In this document: piece after piece, positions 1 to 7,265 of the stretch | How positions within the stretch are numbered: the stretch's first letter is position 1 | How the letters are laid out: every line of letters begins with the position of its first letter | Origin: Azonexus sp. | GTDB taxonomy: Bacteria > Pseudomonadota > Gammaproteobacteria > Burkholderiales > Rhodocyclaceae | Assembly: GCA_030691385.1 (NCBI GenBank) | Contig: JAUYEI010000062.1 | Location: forward strand, 1 to 45,005 | Direction of reading: 5' to 3' | Length of the DNA: 45,005 nucleotides | Program-made: the position numbers and the translations under genes | The notes under the pieces: generated by a model | The model's database searches: none | Told to the model about the DNA's origin: nothing | What the model saw: only the letters and a program-made list of their open reading frames with translations

Positions 1-20
1 GTCTGCAGCAGAGAGGCAAG

Positions 21-49
21 ATTATGAAGAACTCCTCTCACCCCGTCAA
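21..49 (-). promoter_or_regulatory. rRNA operon promoter, proximal (P2-like)
   Basis: Read on the minus strand there is TTGACG (44-49), a 17-nt spacer and CATAAT (21-26), followed by CTTGCCTCTCTGCTGC at the window edge. An A-rich stretch (about 51-75) lies just upstream, as expected for an UP element. The CCTCTCTGCTGC start region is typical of betaproteobacterial rRNA leaders, so an rRNA operon probably lies to the left of base 1. The hexamers are seen; the rRNA assignment is inference, because no rRNA sequence is inside the window. Confidence 0.7.
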
Positions 50-126
50 GCTTTTTTGCAACTTTTCTTGCTCTACCTGACGCCCCCACAACCCCGGAAA
101 CGCCCGGCACCGCAGGAGAGGTGCGC

Positions 127-154
127 ATTCTACCGATTAAATACCAGCCGTCAA
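127..154 (-). promoter_or_regulatory. rRNA operon promoter, distal (P1-like)
   Basis: On the minus strand TTGACG (149-154), a 16-nt spacer and TAGAAT (127-132) run into GCGCACCTCTCCTGCGG. This is a second promoter about 105 bp upstream of the one at 21-49 and pointing the same way. Tandem strong promoters are the usual design ahead of rRNA operons. The TAGAATGCGC form recurs in GC-rich betaproteobacterial promoters. Confidence 0.65.
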
Positions 155-173
155 CACAAAACTGAAACTTTAT

Positions 174-408
174 CCTTGAAACCTCCGTTGGACGCGGCAG
201 ATGGTGCGCCCGGGCGGGATGGCCGGCGCCAAGCGACGCCGCAGCAGCCTCATGCCGGCAAGGAGAAGCGACAAAGCCGGAGGCCCGACCAGGCGTGCCA
301 GCGGCCGCGTAGCCCTGTCAGCCCAGGGGTGAATGGCCTCGAAGGCGCAAAGGCCTGTATTCAGGCGGCTGGCCAAGGCTGGATAAGCGGTCAACTGAGG
401 TTTCAAGG
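174..408. mobile_element. MITE-like element, copy 1 (complete)
   Basis: A 235-bp element begins CCTTGAAACCTC (174-185) and ends GAGGTTTCAAGG (397-408), a perfect 12-bp terminal inverted repeat. The repeat continues imperfectly to about 22 bp, with 19 of 22 positions matching. The body is about 92% identical to 23156-23377, with about 19 substitutions and no indels by hand alignment. Both strands are open through it, but the substitutions change amino acids in either frame, so it does not look protein-coding. No transposase is present, so it would need one elsewhere in the genome. No clear target-site duplication was seen. Confidence 0.7.
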
Positions 409-470
409 TTGAAACCACCCGATGCCGTGATGCCGTTATCTACCCTCTGTTATTCGGAATAAACGCAGAC

Positions 471-497
471 GAAAAAACGGGAGCCGAAGCTCCCGTT
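471..497 (-). terminator. Intrinsic terminator of the porin gene
   Basis: On the minus strand this reads as a perfect 9-bp stem, AACGGGAGC and GCTCCCGTT, with a TTCG tetraloop, running into TTTTTT. It lies 26 bp past the porin stop codon. Confidence 0.92.
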
Positions 498-522
498 CTT
501 GTTCCAACCGGATTAAACCAGA

Positions 523-1578
523 TTAGAAGGAGTGACGCAGGCCAAGACCGTAGGTGTTGGTATCGGCAGTGAAAGTGCTCCCGATGCCGTTTTGCGTACG
601 CTTGGCAACGAAGCCGGCGTAGGCGGTGGTGCGCTTGGACAAAGCATAGGTGCTGGCCAGGGTCAAGACATTCACGTTGTCTTCGAAAGCTGTAGACTTC
701 TTGCTCAGGTGGGCAAATTCCGTAATGAGGGCAACCTTGGCACCAACCGGAACAGTGGCGGAAACGACCCACTTCTTGTTGGCGCTCTCGCTTTGAACCT
801 TGCCTTGCTGGTAAGCGGCTTGCAGCTTGACGACCGAGAAGTCGTAACCACCACGAACACCCCACTCGCCGAGGTTGTTGTTCGGGCCATCCATGGTGAT
901 ACGGGAATAAATGGCACCAGCAGTGATCGGACCGCTAGCGTAGCTGGCAGAGACCAGGTTAGCCTGGCTATCGGTGGTGTTGGTCGTCAAAGCGGTTTCG
1001 CTCACGCGAGCGTGGTTATAAGCCAGGGTCAGGCCACCAAAGGACGGCGAGATGTAGGCAACGGCGTTGTTGGCACGGCCGGTAAGAGCGGAAATCAGAG
1101 AAAGGCTATGAGTGCCACCAACCAGGTTGGTCGCGCCAAGACCGGTAGAGCCACCGAGTGCAGAACCGGCAACGGTGAAATCCAGGCCCGTGGTCTGCAG
1201 ACGGCCGGCAACAACCGTACCGAAGCCGCCGGTCAGGCCGACGAACTGCTGGCGAGCGTTAGTGCTAGTAACATTGCTAGAGGAATCGGTGACCACCGTG
1301 CCACCAATACCGGCATTCGCATCGATGTTCAGGCCGTATTCCAGGGTGAACAGCGCCTTCAGGCCATTGCCCAGATCTTCAACACCCTTGAAACCGATGC
1401 GGGAGGTCGAGAGGAGGCCGGAGTTAACAGCGTACTGGGTTTGACCATTCGAAGCACCCAGGTTGCTGGTGGCGACCAGGCCAACATCAGCAATACCATA
1501 AATGGTGACATTGGATTGAGCGAAAGCAGCGGTAGAAGCCAGGCCAGCGATAGCCAGAGCGATCAGTTTCTTTTGCAT
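523..1578 (-). CDS. Gram-negative general porin
   Basis: An outer-membrane diffusion porin of 351 residues, the usual size for trimeric 16-strand betaproteobacterial porins. A Sec signal peptide is clear: MQKK, then a hydrophobic stretch, then AAFA-Q near residue 20. The mature start SNVTIYGIADVGL is the standard first beta strand of this family. The chain ends LGLRHSF, with the C-terminal phenylalanine that the BAM complex recognises. A strong AAGGAG site sits about 8 nt before the ATG. It is monocistronic, with long noncoding DNA upstream and a strong terminator downstream. Substrate specificity cannot be read from the sequence. Confidence 0.95.
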   Translation of the reverse strand: MQKKLIALAIAGLASTAAFAQSNVTIYGIADVGLVATSNLGASNGQTQYAVNSGLLSTSRIGFKGVEDLGNGLKALFTLEYGLNIDANAGIGGTVVTDSSSNVTSTNARQQFVGLTGGFGTVVAGRLQTTGLDFTVAGSALGGSTGLGATNLVGGTHSLSLISALTGRANNAVAYISPSFGGLTLAYNHARVSETALTTNTTDSQANLVSASYASGPITAGAIYSRITMDGPNNNLGEWGVRGGYDFSVVKLQAAYQQGKVQSESANKKWVVSATVPVGAKVALITEFAHLSKKSTAFEDNVNVLTLASTYALSKRTTAYAGFVAKRTQNGIGSTFTADTNTYGLGLRHSF

Positions 1579-1899
1579 CAGAAAATCTCCTTAGTGGTTA
1601 GTTTTTAATCCAGCAGTAAAACCGAATTAAGCTTTACCTCTCGGATCGAGAAGTTGCCGATGATTGTCGCAAAGAGCCAAACGCACTAGCAACCGGTGAT
1701 TGGCAAGTTTGCCGGCTTATCAGCAGTTATGTTGTTTTGACGCAACAGACATCAGGCGAACAACGAGCTTCGTCAGGCAGCCTGACTGGACTCACCGAGC
1801 AACTCCCTGGTGCACTACGCCGGTATATCCCCACTGATCTGCTAGGAAGAACCGGGGACAGACCCCTATTGTCTAAGGTCGAGCGCCAACCGTCGCATT
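1579..1899. other. Noncoding region between trpC and the porin gene
   Basis: About 320 bp with no convincing gene. It must hold the porin promoter, but I could not fix a convincing -35/-10 pair. Short palindromes are present, including TCTCG-GAT-CGAGA just upstream of the porin leader. The segment GGGGACAGACCCC (1854-1866), about 35 bp past the trpC stop, forms a GGGG/CCCC hairpin and resembles the cores of REP-type extragenic repeats. It could be a repeat remnant or a weak trpC terminator. Confidence 0.45.
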
Positions 1900-2688
1900 T
1901 CAGGCAAATAGCCTCGCCAGCTCCGCCCCCGGCTCTGGGGCGCGCATAAAGGCTTCGCCGACGAGGAAGGCCTGAACCTTGTTTTTGCGCATCAGGGCAA
2001 CGTCTTCAGGCGCCAGGATGCCGCTTTCGGTGACGACGATCTTGTCTTCCGGAATGCGCGACAGCAGACCGAGGGTGGTTTGGAGGGTGACGTCGAAGGT
2101 ACGCAGGTTGCGGTTGTTGATGCCGAGGAGCGGGGTCTTGAGTTGCAGGGCGGCGTCAAGTTCTTGGCCGTTGTGGACTTCAACCAGCACGGCCATGCCG
2201 TAGGCGTGGGCTTGCGCTTCGAGGGCCTGCATTGCGGGCAGCGTTAGTGCGGCGGCGATGAGCAGGATGGCGTCGGCACCCATGGCACGGGCTTCGGCGA
2301 CTTGACAGGCGTCGACCATGAAGTCCTTGCGCAGCACGGGCAGCGCGCAGGCGGCGCGGGCGGCTTGCAGGTATTCCGGGCAGCCCTGGAAATACTGGCG
2401 GTCGGTGAGCACCGACAGGCAGGCGGCGCCGTGCTGCTCGTAGCTGCGGGCGATGTCGGCCGGGTGGAAGTCGGCGCGGATGACGCCTTTGGACGGGCTG
2501 GCCTTTTTGATTTCGGCGATTATTCCCGGTTGACCGTGGGAAAGCTTGTGGCGGATGGCGCCGAGGAAGTCGCGCGGCGCAGGCTGGGCGGCGGCTTCGG
2601 CTTCGACGATGGCGAGCGGCTTGAGGGCCAGCGCGGCGGCGACTTCCTGGTGCTTGGTGGCGATGATTTTGTTGAGGATGTCAGACAT
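1900..2688 (-). CDS. trpC: Indole-3-glycerol phosphate synthase
   Basis: Catalyses ring closure of carboxyphenylaminodeoxyribulose-5-phosphate to indole-3-glycerol phosphate, the fourth step of tryptophan synthesis, in the cytosol. At 262 residues it is a normal monofunctional TIM-barrel TrpC. The active-site segment [10 protein letters not shown] (about residues 60-69) is intact, as are [22 protein letters not shown] and the C-terminal VTESGI phosphate-binding loop. It is the last gene of trpG-trpD-trpC but is separated from trpD by 442 bp that hold a GxxExxY element. A GTTGACCGTG motif (2529-2538) lies inside the gene and encodes part of SHGQPG. Confidence 0.97.
   Translation of the reverse strand: MSDILNKIIATKHQEVAAALALKPLAIVEAEAAAQPAPRDFLGAIRHKLSHGQPGIIAEIKKASPSKGVIRADFHPADIARSYEQHGAACLSVLTDRQYFQGCPEYLQAARAACALPVLRKDFMVDACQVAEARAMGADAILLIAAALTLPAMQALEAQAHAYGMAVLVEVHNGQELDAALQLKTPLLGINNRNLRTFDVTLQTTLGLLSRIPEDKIVVTESGILAPEDVALMRKNKVQAFLVGEAFMRAPEPGAELARLFA
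2529..2538 (+). repeat. Dispersed motif GTTGACCGTG, copy a (in trpC)
   Basis: Exact copy, with context TTCCCG before and GGAAAGC after. On the trpC coding strand it supplies the HGQPG residues just before [10 protein letters not shown], a position that varies among TrpC proteins. Confidence 0.65.
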
Positions 2689-2690
2689 GA

Positions 2691-3038
2691 TTATTGATTT
2701 GAACCGCGGAGGCGCGAAGGCGCAGAGGTTTCGGAGAGATTGTTAACCATACGTTTTAGCCCTCGCACCAAGGTAGATTCTTTGAAATTAATCAACAAGC
2801 CCGCCGGGGAGTTTGTCAGTTTCAGATAAGTCAGCAACTGCGCCTCGTGGATTGGGAGCAGTTTTTCGACTGTTTTCAATTCGACAACAACGAGGCCCTC
2901 AACAAGCAAGCCAAGGATGTAGCCACACTCCAATTCGACGCCCTTGTAACCAAGCGGCAGCGACAATTGCCTTTCGTAGGGAAGCCCCCTTAACTCAAGC
3001 TCACGAGCCAAGCACGACTCATATGCCGACTCAAGCAA
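2691..3038 (-). CDS. GxxExxY family protein, no standard full-length start
   Basis: A small protein of the GxxExxY family, whose biochemical role is unknown. Visible hallmarks are [50 protein letters not shown] and [10 protein letters not shown], followed by a glycine-leucine-isoleucine-asparagine core. The best standard start is a TTG at 3036-3038 (about 115 residues). Family homology continues upstream in frame ([17 protein letters not shown], back to about 3095) to a TGA at 3123-3125, with no ATG, GTG or TTG early enough. The full family domain therefore needs an unusual start, or the gene has lost its start. The last codons (SRLRGSNQ) come from the left inverted repeat of the surrounding element. 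Confidence 0.75.
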   Translation of the reverse strand: MLESAYESCLARELELRGLPYERQLSLPLGYKGVELECGYILGLLVEGLVVVELKTVEKLLPIHEAQLLTYLKLTNSPAGLLINFKESTLVRGLKRMVNNLSETSAPSRLRGSNQ

Positions 3039-3126
3039 ACCGGGCCCGAGCGTTCGATGAACCTCTATCGCAGCACCAATTACTGCCTCAGTAAGCTGAT
3101 TAACCCTCAGCGTCTCTGCGGTTCAA
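2699..3126. mobile_element. GxxExxY-carrying element with inverted-repeat ends
   Basis: The gap between trpD and trpC is filled by a segment that starts TTGAACCGCGGAGGCGC (2699-2715). Its other end, read from the opposite strand, starts TTGAACCGCAGAGACGC (3126-3110), matching at 15 of 17 positions. Such ACCGCAGAGACGC-type ends commonly flank GxxExxY genes in environmental bacteria. No transposase is present. It fits between the two trp genes almost exactly, so it looks like an insertion that left both reading frames intact. Confidence 0.6.
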
Positions 3127-3130
3127 GATA

Positions 3131-4153
3131 TTAAGCGTATTTCTTGGTAGCGGCGACGAACTGCTCTACCTTGGCCCGGGCTGCACCGGAGACGATCATT
3201 TCAAATGCTTTTTCGATGCCATCCGCCAGCGTTGCGGCCTGACCGGCGACGTAGATGCTGGCGCCGGCGTTGAGGGCGACGATGTCGCGGGCGGCGCCGA
3301 GTTTGTTGTCGAGGGCGCCGAGGAGCATGGCTTTCGATTCTTCGACGTTGGCGACCTGCAGGGTTTTCGGGTCGTGCACCGGCAGGTTGAATTCTTCCGG
3401 GTGCACTTCGTATTCGGTGACGCGGCCGTCCTTCAGCTCGCCAACCAGCGTGCGGCCGGAGATGGAGATTTCGTCGAGGCCTTCGCGGCCGAAGACGGTC
3501 AGGGCGCGCTGACTGCCGAGGCGCTGCAGGACGCGAACCTGAATGCCGACGAGGTCGGGGTGGAAGACGCCCATCACTTGCTGCGGCGCGTTGGCCGGGT
3601 TGGTCAGCGGGCCGAGGATGTTGAAGATGGTGCGGACGCCGAGTTCGCGGCGGACCGGCGCGGCGTGTTTCATGGCGCTGTGGTGGTTGGGGGCAAACAT
3701 GAAACCGATGCCGGTTTCGGCGATGCACTGGGCAACTTGCTCAGGCTTCAGGTTGATGTTGGCGCCGAGCGCTTCGAGGACGTCAGCGCTGCCCGATTGG
3801 CTGGAAACTGAGCGGCCGCCGTGCTTGGCGATCTGCGTACCAGCTGCCGCGGCGACAAACATGGCGGCGGTGGAGATATTGAAGGTGTGGGCGCCGTCGC
3901 CACCGGTGCCGCAGGTATCGACCAGACGGCTGGTGTCGGCGATCTGCACCTTGGTCGACAGTTCGCGCATGACGGTGGCGGCAGCGGCGATTTCGCCGAT
4001 GGTTTCCTTCTTGACGCGGAGGCCGGTGATGATGGCGGCGATCATGACCGGCGTGACTTCGCCGCTCATGATCTGCTGCATCAGGGAGACCATTTCGTCG
4101 TGGAAAATTTCGCGGTGTTCGATGACACGCTGGAGGGCGGCTTGCGGGGTCAT
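3131..4153 (-). CDS. trpD: Anthranilate phosphoribosyltransferase
   Basis: Transfers phosphoribose from PRPP to anthranilate, the second step of the tryptophan pathway. With the ATG at 4151-4153 it has 340 residues, the normal length, beginning [17 protein letters not shown]. The reading frame is open farther upstream, but that part overlaps trpG and resembles nothing. The PRPP-binding glycine-rich loop [17 protein letters not shown] and the [15 protein letters not shown] segment are intact. The start overlaps the trpG stop as ATGA, so translation is probably coupled. Confidence 0.97.
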   Translation of the reverse strand: MTPQAALQRVIEHREIFHDEMVSLMQQIMSGEVTPVMIAAIITGLRVKKETIGEIAAAATVMRELSTKVQIADTSRLVDTCGTGGDGAHTFNISTAAMFVAAAAGTQIAKHGGRSVSSQSGSADVLEALGANINLKPEQVAQCIAETGIGFMFAPNHHSAMKHAAPVRRELGVRTIFNILGPLTNPANAPQQVMGVFHPDLVGIQVRVLQRLGSQRALTVFGREGLDEISISGRTLVGELKDGRVTEYEVHPEEFNLPVHDPKTLQVANVEESKAMLLGALDNKLGAARDIVALNAGASIYVAGQAATLADGIEKAFEMIVSGAARAKVEQFVAATKKYA

Positions 4154-4722
4154 TGCTTGAATTCGTCCAGAAAGTTCTTGAGCAGGTCGTGACCGCGTTC
4201 GGTCAGGATGGATTCGGGGTGAAACTGCACACCTTCGACGGCCAGCGTCTTGTGGCGGACGCCCATGATTTCGCCGTCGTCGGTCCACGCTGTGATGTCG
4301 AGGCAATCGGGCAGCGATTCGCGCTCGATGGCCAGCGAGTGGTAGCGGGTGCAGGTCAGCGGGTTGGGCAGGCCTTTGAAAACACCCTCATTTTTGTGGT
4401 GGACCGCAGAAACCTTGCCGTGCATGAGCTGCCTGGCGTGCACGATCTTGCCGCCGAAGGCTTCGCCGATGGACTGGTGGCCGAGGCAGACGCCGAGCAA
4501 TGGAATTTTGCCGGCGAATTCGCGGATCGTCGCCAGCGAAATGCCGGCCTGGGCCGGGGCGCAGGGGCCGGGCGAGATCACCAGGTACTCGGGCTTGAGA
4601 CGGGCGATTTCTTCGAGCGTGATGGCGTCGTTGCGGTAGACCTTGACGTCCTGACCCAGCTCGCCGAAGTACTGGACGATGTTGTAGGTGAAGCTGTCGT
4701 AATTGTCGATCATCAGCAGCAT
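4150..4722 (-). CDS. trpG: Anthranilate synthase component II (glutamine amidotransferase)
   Basis: Supplies ammonia from glutamine to TrpE. The class I amidotransferase features are present: [10 protein letters not shown] at the N terminus, the GVCLGHQ nucleophile elbow with the catalytic cysteine, and HPES with the catalytic histidine and glutamate. The ATG at 4720-4722 ([11 protein letters not shown], 190 residues) is preferred over an in-frame TTG at 4734 because GGAAGA lies just before it. It heads a trpG-trpD-trpC group, but its partner trpE lies about 9 kb away at 13836-15311. It may also serve p-aminobenzoate synthesis, as bifunctional TrpG proteins do; that cannot be decided here. 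Confidence 0.96.
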   Translation of the reverse strand: MLLMIDNYDSFTYNIVQYFGELGQDVKVYRNDAITLEEIARLKPEYLVISPGPCAPAQAGISLATIREFAGKIPLLGVCLGHQSIGEAFGGKIVHARQLMHGKVSAVHHKNEGVFKGLPNPLTCTRYHSLAIERESLPDCLDITAWTDDGEIMGVRHKTLAVEGVQFHPESILTERGHDLLKNFLDEFKQ

Positions 4723-4820
4723 AATTTCTTCCAACCAATTGATTTATTTCATCAAGCAATCAACAACAAGTTGCAAATCGGCGCTTGGTGCCCCCATTTA
4801 CCCTCATCCCTGAATCTATT

Positions 4821-4836
4821 GGGCGAGACATCGCCC
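4821..4836 (-). terminator. Possible hairpin between the OGT-like gene and trpG
   Basis: GGGCGA and TCGCCC form a perfect 6-bp stem with a 4-nt loop in the 189-bp gap between the OGT-like gene and trpG. There is no T-run behind it, so terminator activity is uncertain. The trpG promoter must also lie in this gap; no clear hexamer pair was found. Confidence 0.3.
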
Positions 4837-4911
4837 TGCGGGGAAAGATGAGCACCGCCATCGAAACGAATCAGGCCTGCCAAAAAGGAAAGATTGCTGT
4901 ATCGAGCGATT

Positions 4912-7068
4912 TTAACTCGCGCCCCGCGCTTCCTGGCCCACATAAATGTGGTCGGGTGGAAGATCGGCCTGCCAGCGTTCGTACATCGACAGATAAGCAG
5001 CTTCTATATGGCGGGCGAACAATCGGGCGTCGAACAAGGGGGTGGCGAGCCGGTTGCGGGCAAGCTTTTCCCTGATGAATTGAAGCTGCTCGGGAGAATT
5101 CGCCAGCTCGACAGCCAGATTTTCATAATCCTGCGGCGAGTCTGTAACGAGTTCGGGCAGATCGATCGCATGCAGGAGACTGGCCGCCACGCGCGCAGCA
5201 AAGGATTGCCCCCGGCAGGTCAGTACCGGCAAACCGGCCCAGAGCGCATCACTCGTCGTAGTGTGGGCGTTGCACGGCAGGGTATCCAGGAACAAATCCG
5301 CGTTCCGTATGCGCGACAGGTGCTCCCCGATGGGCAGACGCCGGGCAAAAATCAGCCGCTCAGCATCGACGCCGTGCCCAGCCGCCTCCTTGCGAAGATT
5401 GGCAACCACATCCGAATTGGCTTCGAAAAGCCACAATACTGAACCCTTAATCTGCAGGAGAATGCGCATCCAGCCGGCAAAAACTGGCGGTGTAATCTTG
5501 TAGCTGTTATTGAAACAGGCGAACACGAAACCCGTAGCCGGCAAGCCGAGTTCTTCGCGCGCGAATTCCCTCGTGGAAATTTCTCGCCGGGCATCGTTGA
5601 CCTGATAACTGTTGGGCAGGTAGACGACCTTCTCCGAGTAATGAGACTGACTCTGTTCTGGGATGAGGACGCGGTCGGCAATGATGTAATCCATAAAATC
5701 GGCCGCCATAGTTCCGGGATAGCCCAGATAGTTCGCCTGAATGGGCGCTGCCCGACACGCGAAGATGCCATGCCGGGAATCCTTGGTGTAGCCCTTTAGA
5801 TCGACGGCAATATCGATGCCCAAATCGCGTGAAAGCTGTGCCACCTCTTGGTCTGAATGATCGCGCACATCGATGAACCGGTCGAAGGCCGCAGATGCGC
5901 GTCCGCGCATTTCATCCTGAGCATCCGGCCCGAATGAAAAACCGATCAGTTCAAACCGGCTCTTGTCATGCAGCTCGAACAGTTCGGCCATCAAGTACAT
6001 GGTGGCGTGATTATGGAAATCGGCCGAGTAATATCCGATACGCACCCGGTCATAGCGTGACTGCATTACCACAGCGCCAAGATCGCATCCGACAGGCAGC
6101 TCATCCTGTACATAGCGCGCCGCCACTTTGCGGTGCATGGCAGGATCGTCAGTAAGTGCCAGAATCGAAAAAGGCGAGATAACGTTCCTGCCATTGGCTA
6201 TTTGTAGAACAACGACACCAAGGGCTCCGTCAAAACCATTCCAATCGCAAACCTGCATTCTGGCTCTAAGCAGCCCTCCCAGGACACGCTCCCCATGCGG
6301 GTCCGACAAACCTTTGCCATGCAGAACATGCTCGCCTTGAGGATCAAGCCGCAGGCTTTCTACGAAGCAATCGATGGCTTCCCGGTGCTTACCCTGATCG
6401 AAAAGGGATTCGCCGAGATTCCTCCGGGTTTCAATGGACTTCGGGTCGATCTCGAGAGATTTGCGGGCGGCCGCTTCGGCCAGCGCAAAACGTTTCTGCC
6501 CAGAATATGCGCCGCCAAGGTTGTTCCATGCCTCCGAGGAATTTGCATCCAACTCGATGGCCTTGCTGGCGGCAGACTCGGCAAGCACATATTTCTTTTG
6601 TCTGTTCAGCACGGCACTGAGATTGAGATAGACCGGCGCGAGATCGGACTGGATCTCGATGGCCTTCCGGAACGACGCCTCGGCCTCCCCAAGCCGCCCA
6701 ATTTTTTCGTACAGCATACCCAGATTAGAGTGCGCAAAAGCAAAGCACGGGGCCAGCGATAGCGCTTGCCGGAGGCATTGCTCGGCCTCGCGCAAAGCTC
6801 CCAGTTCGAGAAATTGAAAGCCAATGCTGTTCTGGGCGTCGGAATTGTCGCGCGTCAGGGAGGACGACTGTTTCAGGGCAGCAATCGACTGTTCGCCTTG
6901 ACCCAGACCGCGATAAGCGATGCCAAGGTTATACCAAGCCTCCGGCGATTTTGGCATTCGGCGAATCGCCTGCTGACACCAGCCGACAGCAACGGCGTAT
7001 TGACCCGCTGCAATGGCGGCATTTGCCGCCCCAATGGATTGGGCGAGGAAGTGGTTGGACATGGACAT
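4912..7068 (-). CDS. TPR protein with O-GlcNAc-transferase-like (GT41) domain
   Basis: A 718-residue cytosolic protein. Residues about 8-250 are a run of tetratricopeptide repeats (for example AWYNLGIAYRGLGQGEQSIAAL, split here as AWYNLGIAYR and GLGQGEQSIAAL, and AWNNLGGAYSGQKRFALAEA). A GT41 catalytic region follows, with IGYYSADFHNHATMY, VDLKGYTKDSR, ANYLGYPGTM, FACFNNSYKITP, LWLFEAN, ERLIFARRL, DLFLDTLPCNAHTT and DALWAGLPVLT. This is the SPINDLY/OGT architecture: TPRs bind a protein acceptor and the C-terminal half transfers a sugar from a nucleotide donor. The target is unknown, and no flagellin or pilin gene is nearby. There is no clear ribosome-binding site. Two in-frame ATGs (codons 1 and 3) could start it. 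Base composition looks more AT-rich than in the dcw genes. Confidence 0.9.
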   Translation of the reverse strand: MSMSNHFLAQSIGAANAAIAAGQYAVAVGWCQQAIRRMPKSPEAWYNLGIAYRGLGQGEQSIAALKQSSSLTRDNSDAQNSIGFQFLELGALREAEQCLRQALSLAPCFAFAHSNLGMLYEKIGRLGEAEASFRKAIEIQSDLAPVYLNLSAVLNRQKKYVLAESAASKAIELDANSSEAWNNLGGAYSGQKRFALAEAAARKSLEIDPKSIETRRNLGESLFDQGKHREAIDCFVESLRLDPQGEHVLHGKGLSDPHGERVLGGLLRARMQVCDWNGFDGALGVVVLQIANGRNVISPFSILALTDDPAMHRKVAARYVQDELPVGCDLGAVVMQSRYDRVRIGYYSADFHNHATMYLMAELFELHDKSRFELIGFSFGPDAQDEMRGRASAAFDRFIDVRDHSDQEVAQLSRDLGIDIAVDLKGYTKDSRHGIFACRAAPIQANYLGYPGTMAADFMDYIIADRVLIPEQSQSHYSEKVVYLPNSYQVNDARREISTREFAREELGLPATGFVFACFNNSYKITPPVFAGWMRILLQIKGSVLWLFEANSDVVANLRKEAAGHGVDAERLIFARRLPIGEHLSRIRNADLFLDTLPCNAHTTTSDALWAGLPVLTCRGQSFAARVAASLLHAIDLPELVTDSPQDYENLAVELANSPEQLQFIREKLARNRLATPLFDARLFARHIEAAYLSMYERWQADLPPDHIYVGQEARGAS

Positions 7069-7265
7069 GGCTTAATTAAGTTACTTGGCATAAAATGGTT
7101 GGCAATATTTTCGATCATGCAACTTCCGCGAAGAGCGATCATTCGCCGCATGCCGTTGATTCATTACCAGTTTCGCAAATACAGGATTCTATAGTAAAGG
7201 CACGGCGCGACGCTTACCGGCCCCTTGAACCAACGCGGAACCACCGATCTTCCGGCAAACCAGGC
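7069..7265. other. Noncoding gap between the SWIM and OGT-like genes
   Basis: About 200 bp without a supportable gene. It presumably contains the promoter of the OGT-like gene. No clear hexamer pair, terminator or repeat was recognised. Confidence 0.4.

Noticed and set aside
170..418. A small protein (LKPQLTAYPALASRLNTG...) encoded by the MITE copies
   Set aside because: Nineteen or so base changes between copies give about 13 amino-acid changes in either frame, so there is no sign of protein-level selection.
1737..1949. A 70-codon frame between porin and trpC
   Set aside because: No family resemblance, no ribosome site, and it runs into the 3' end of trpC on the other strand.
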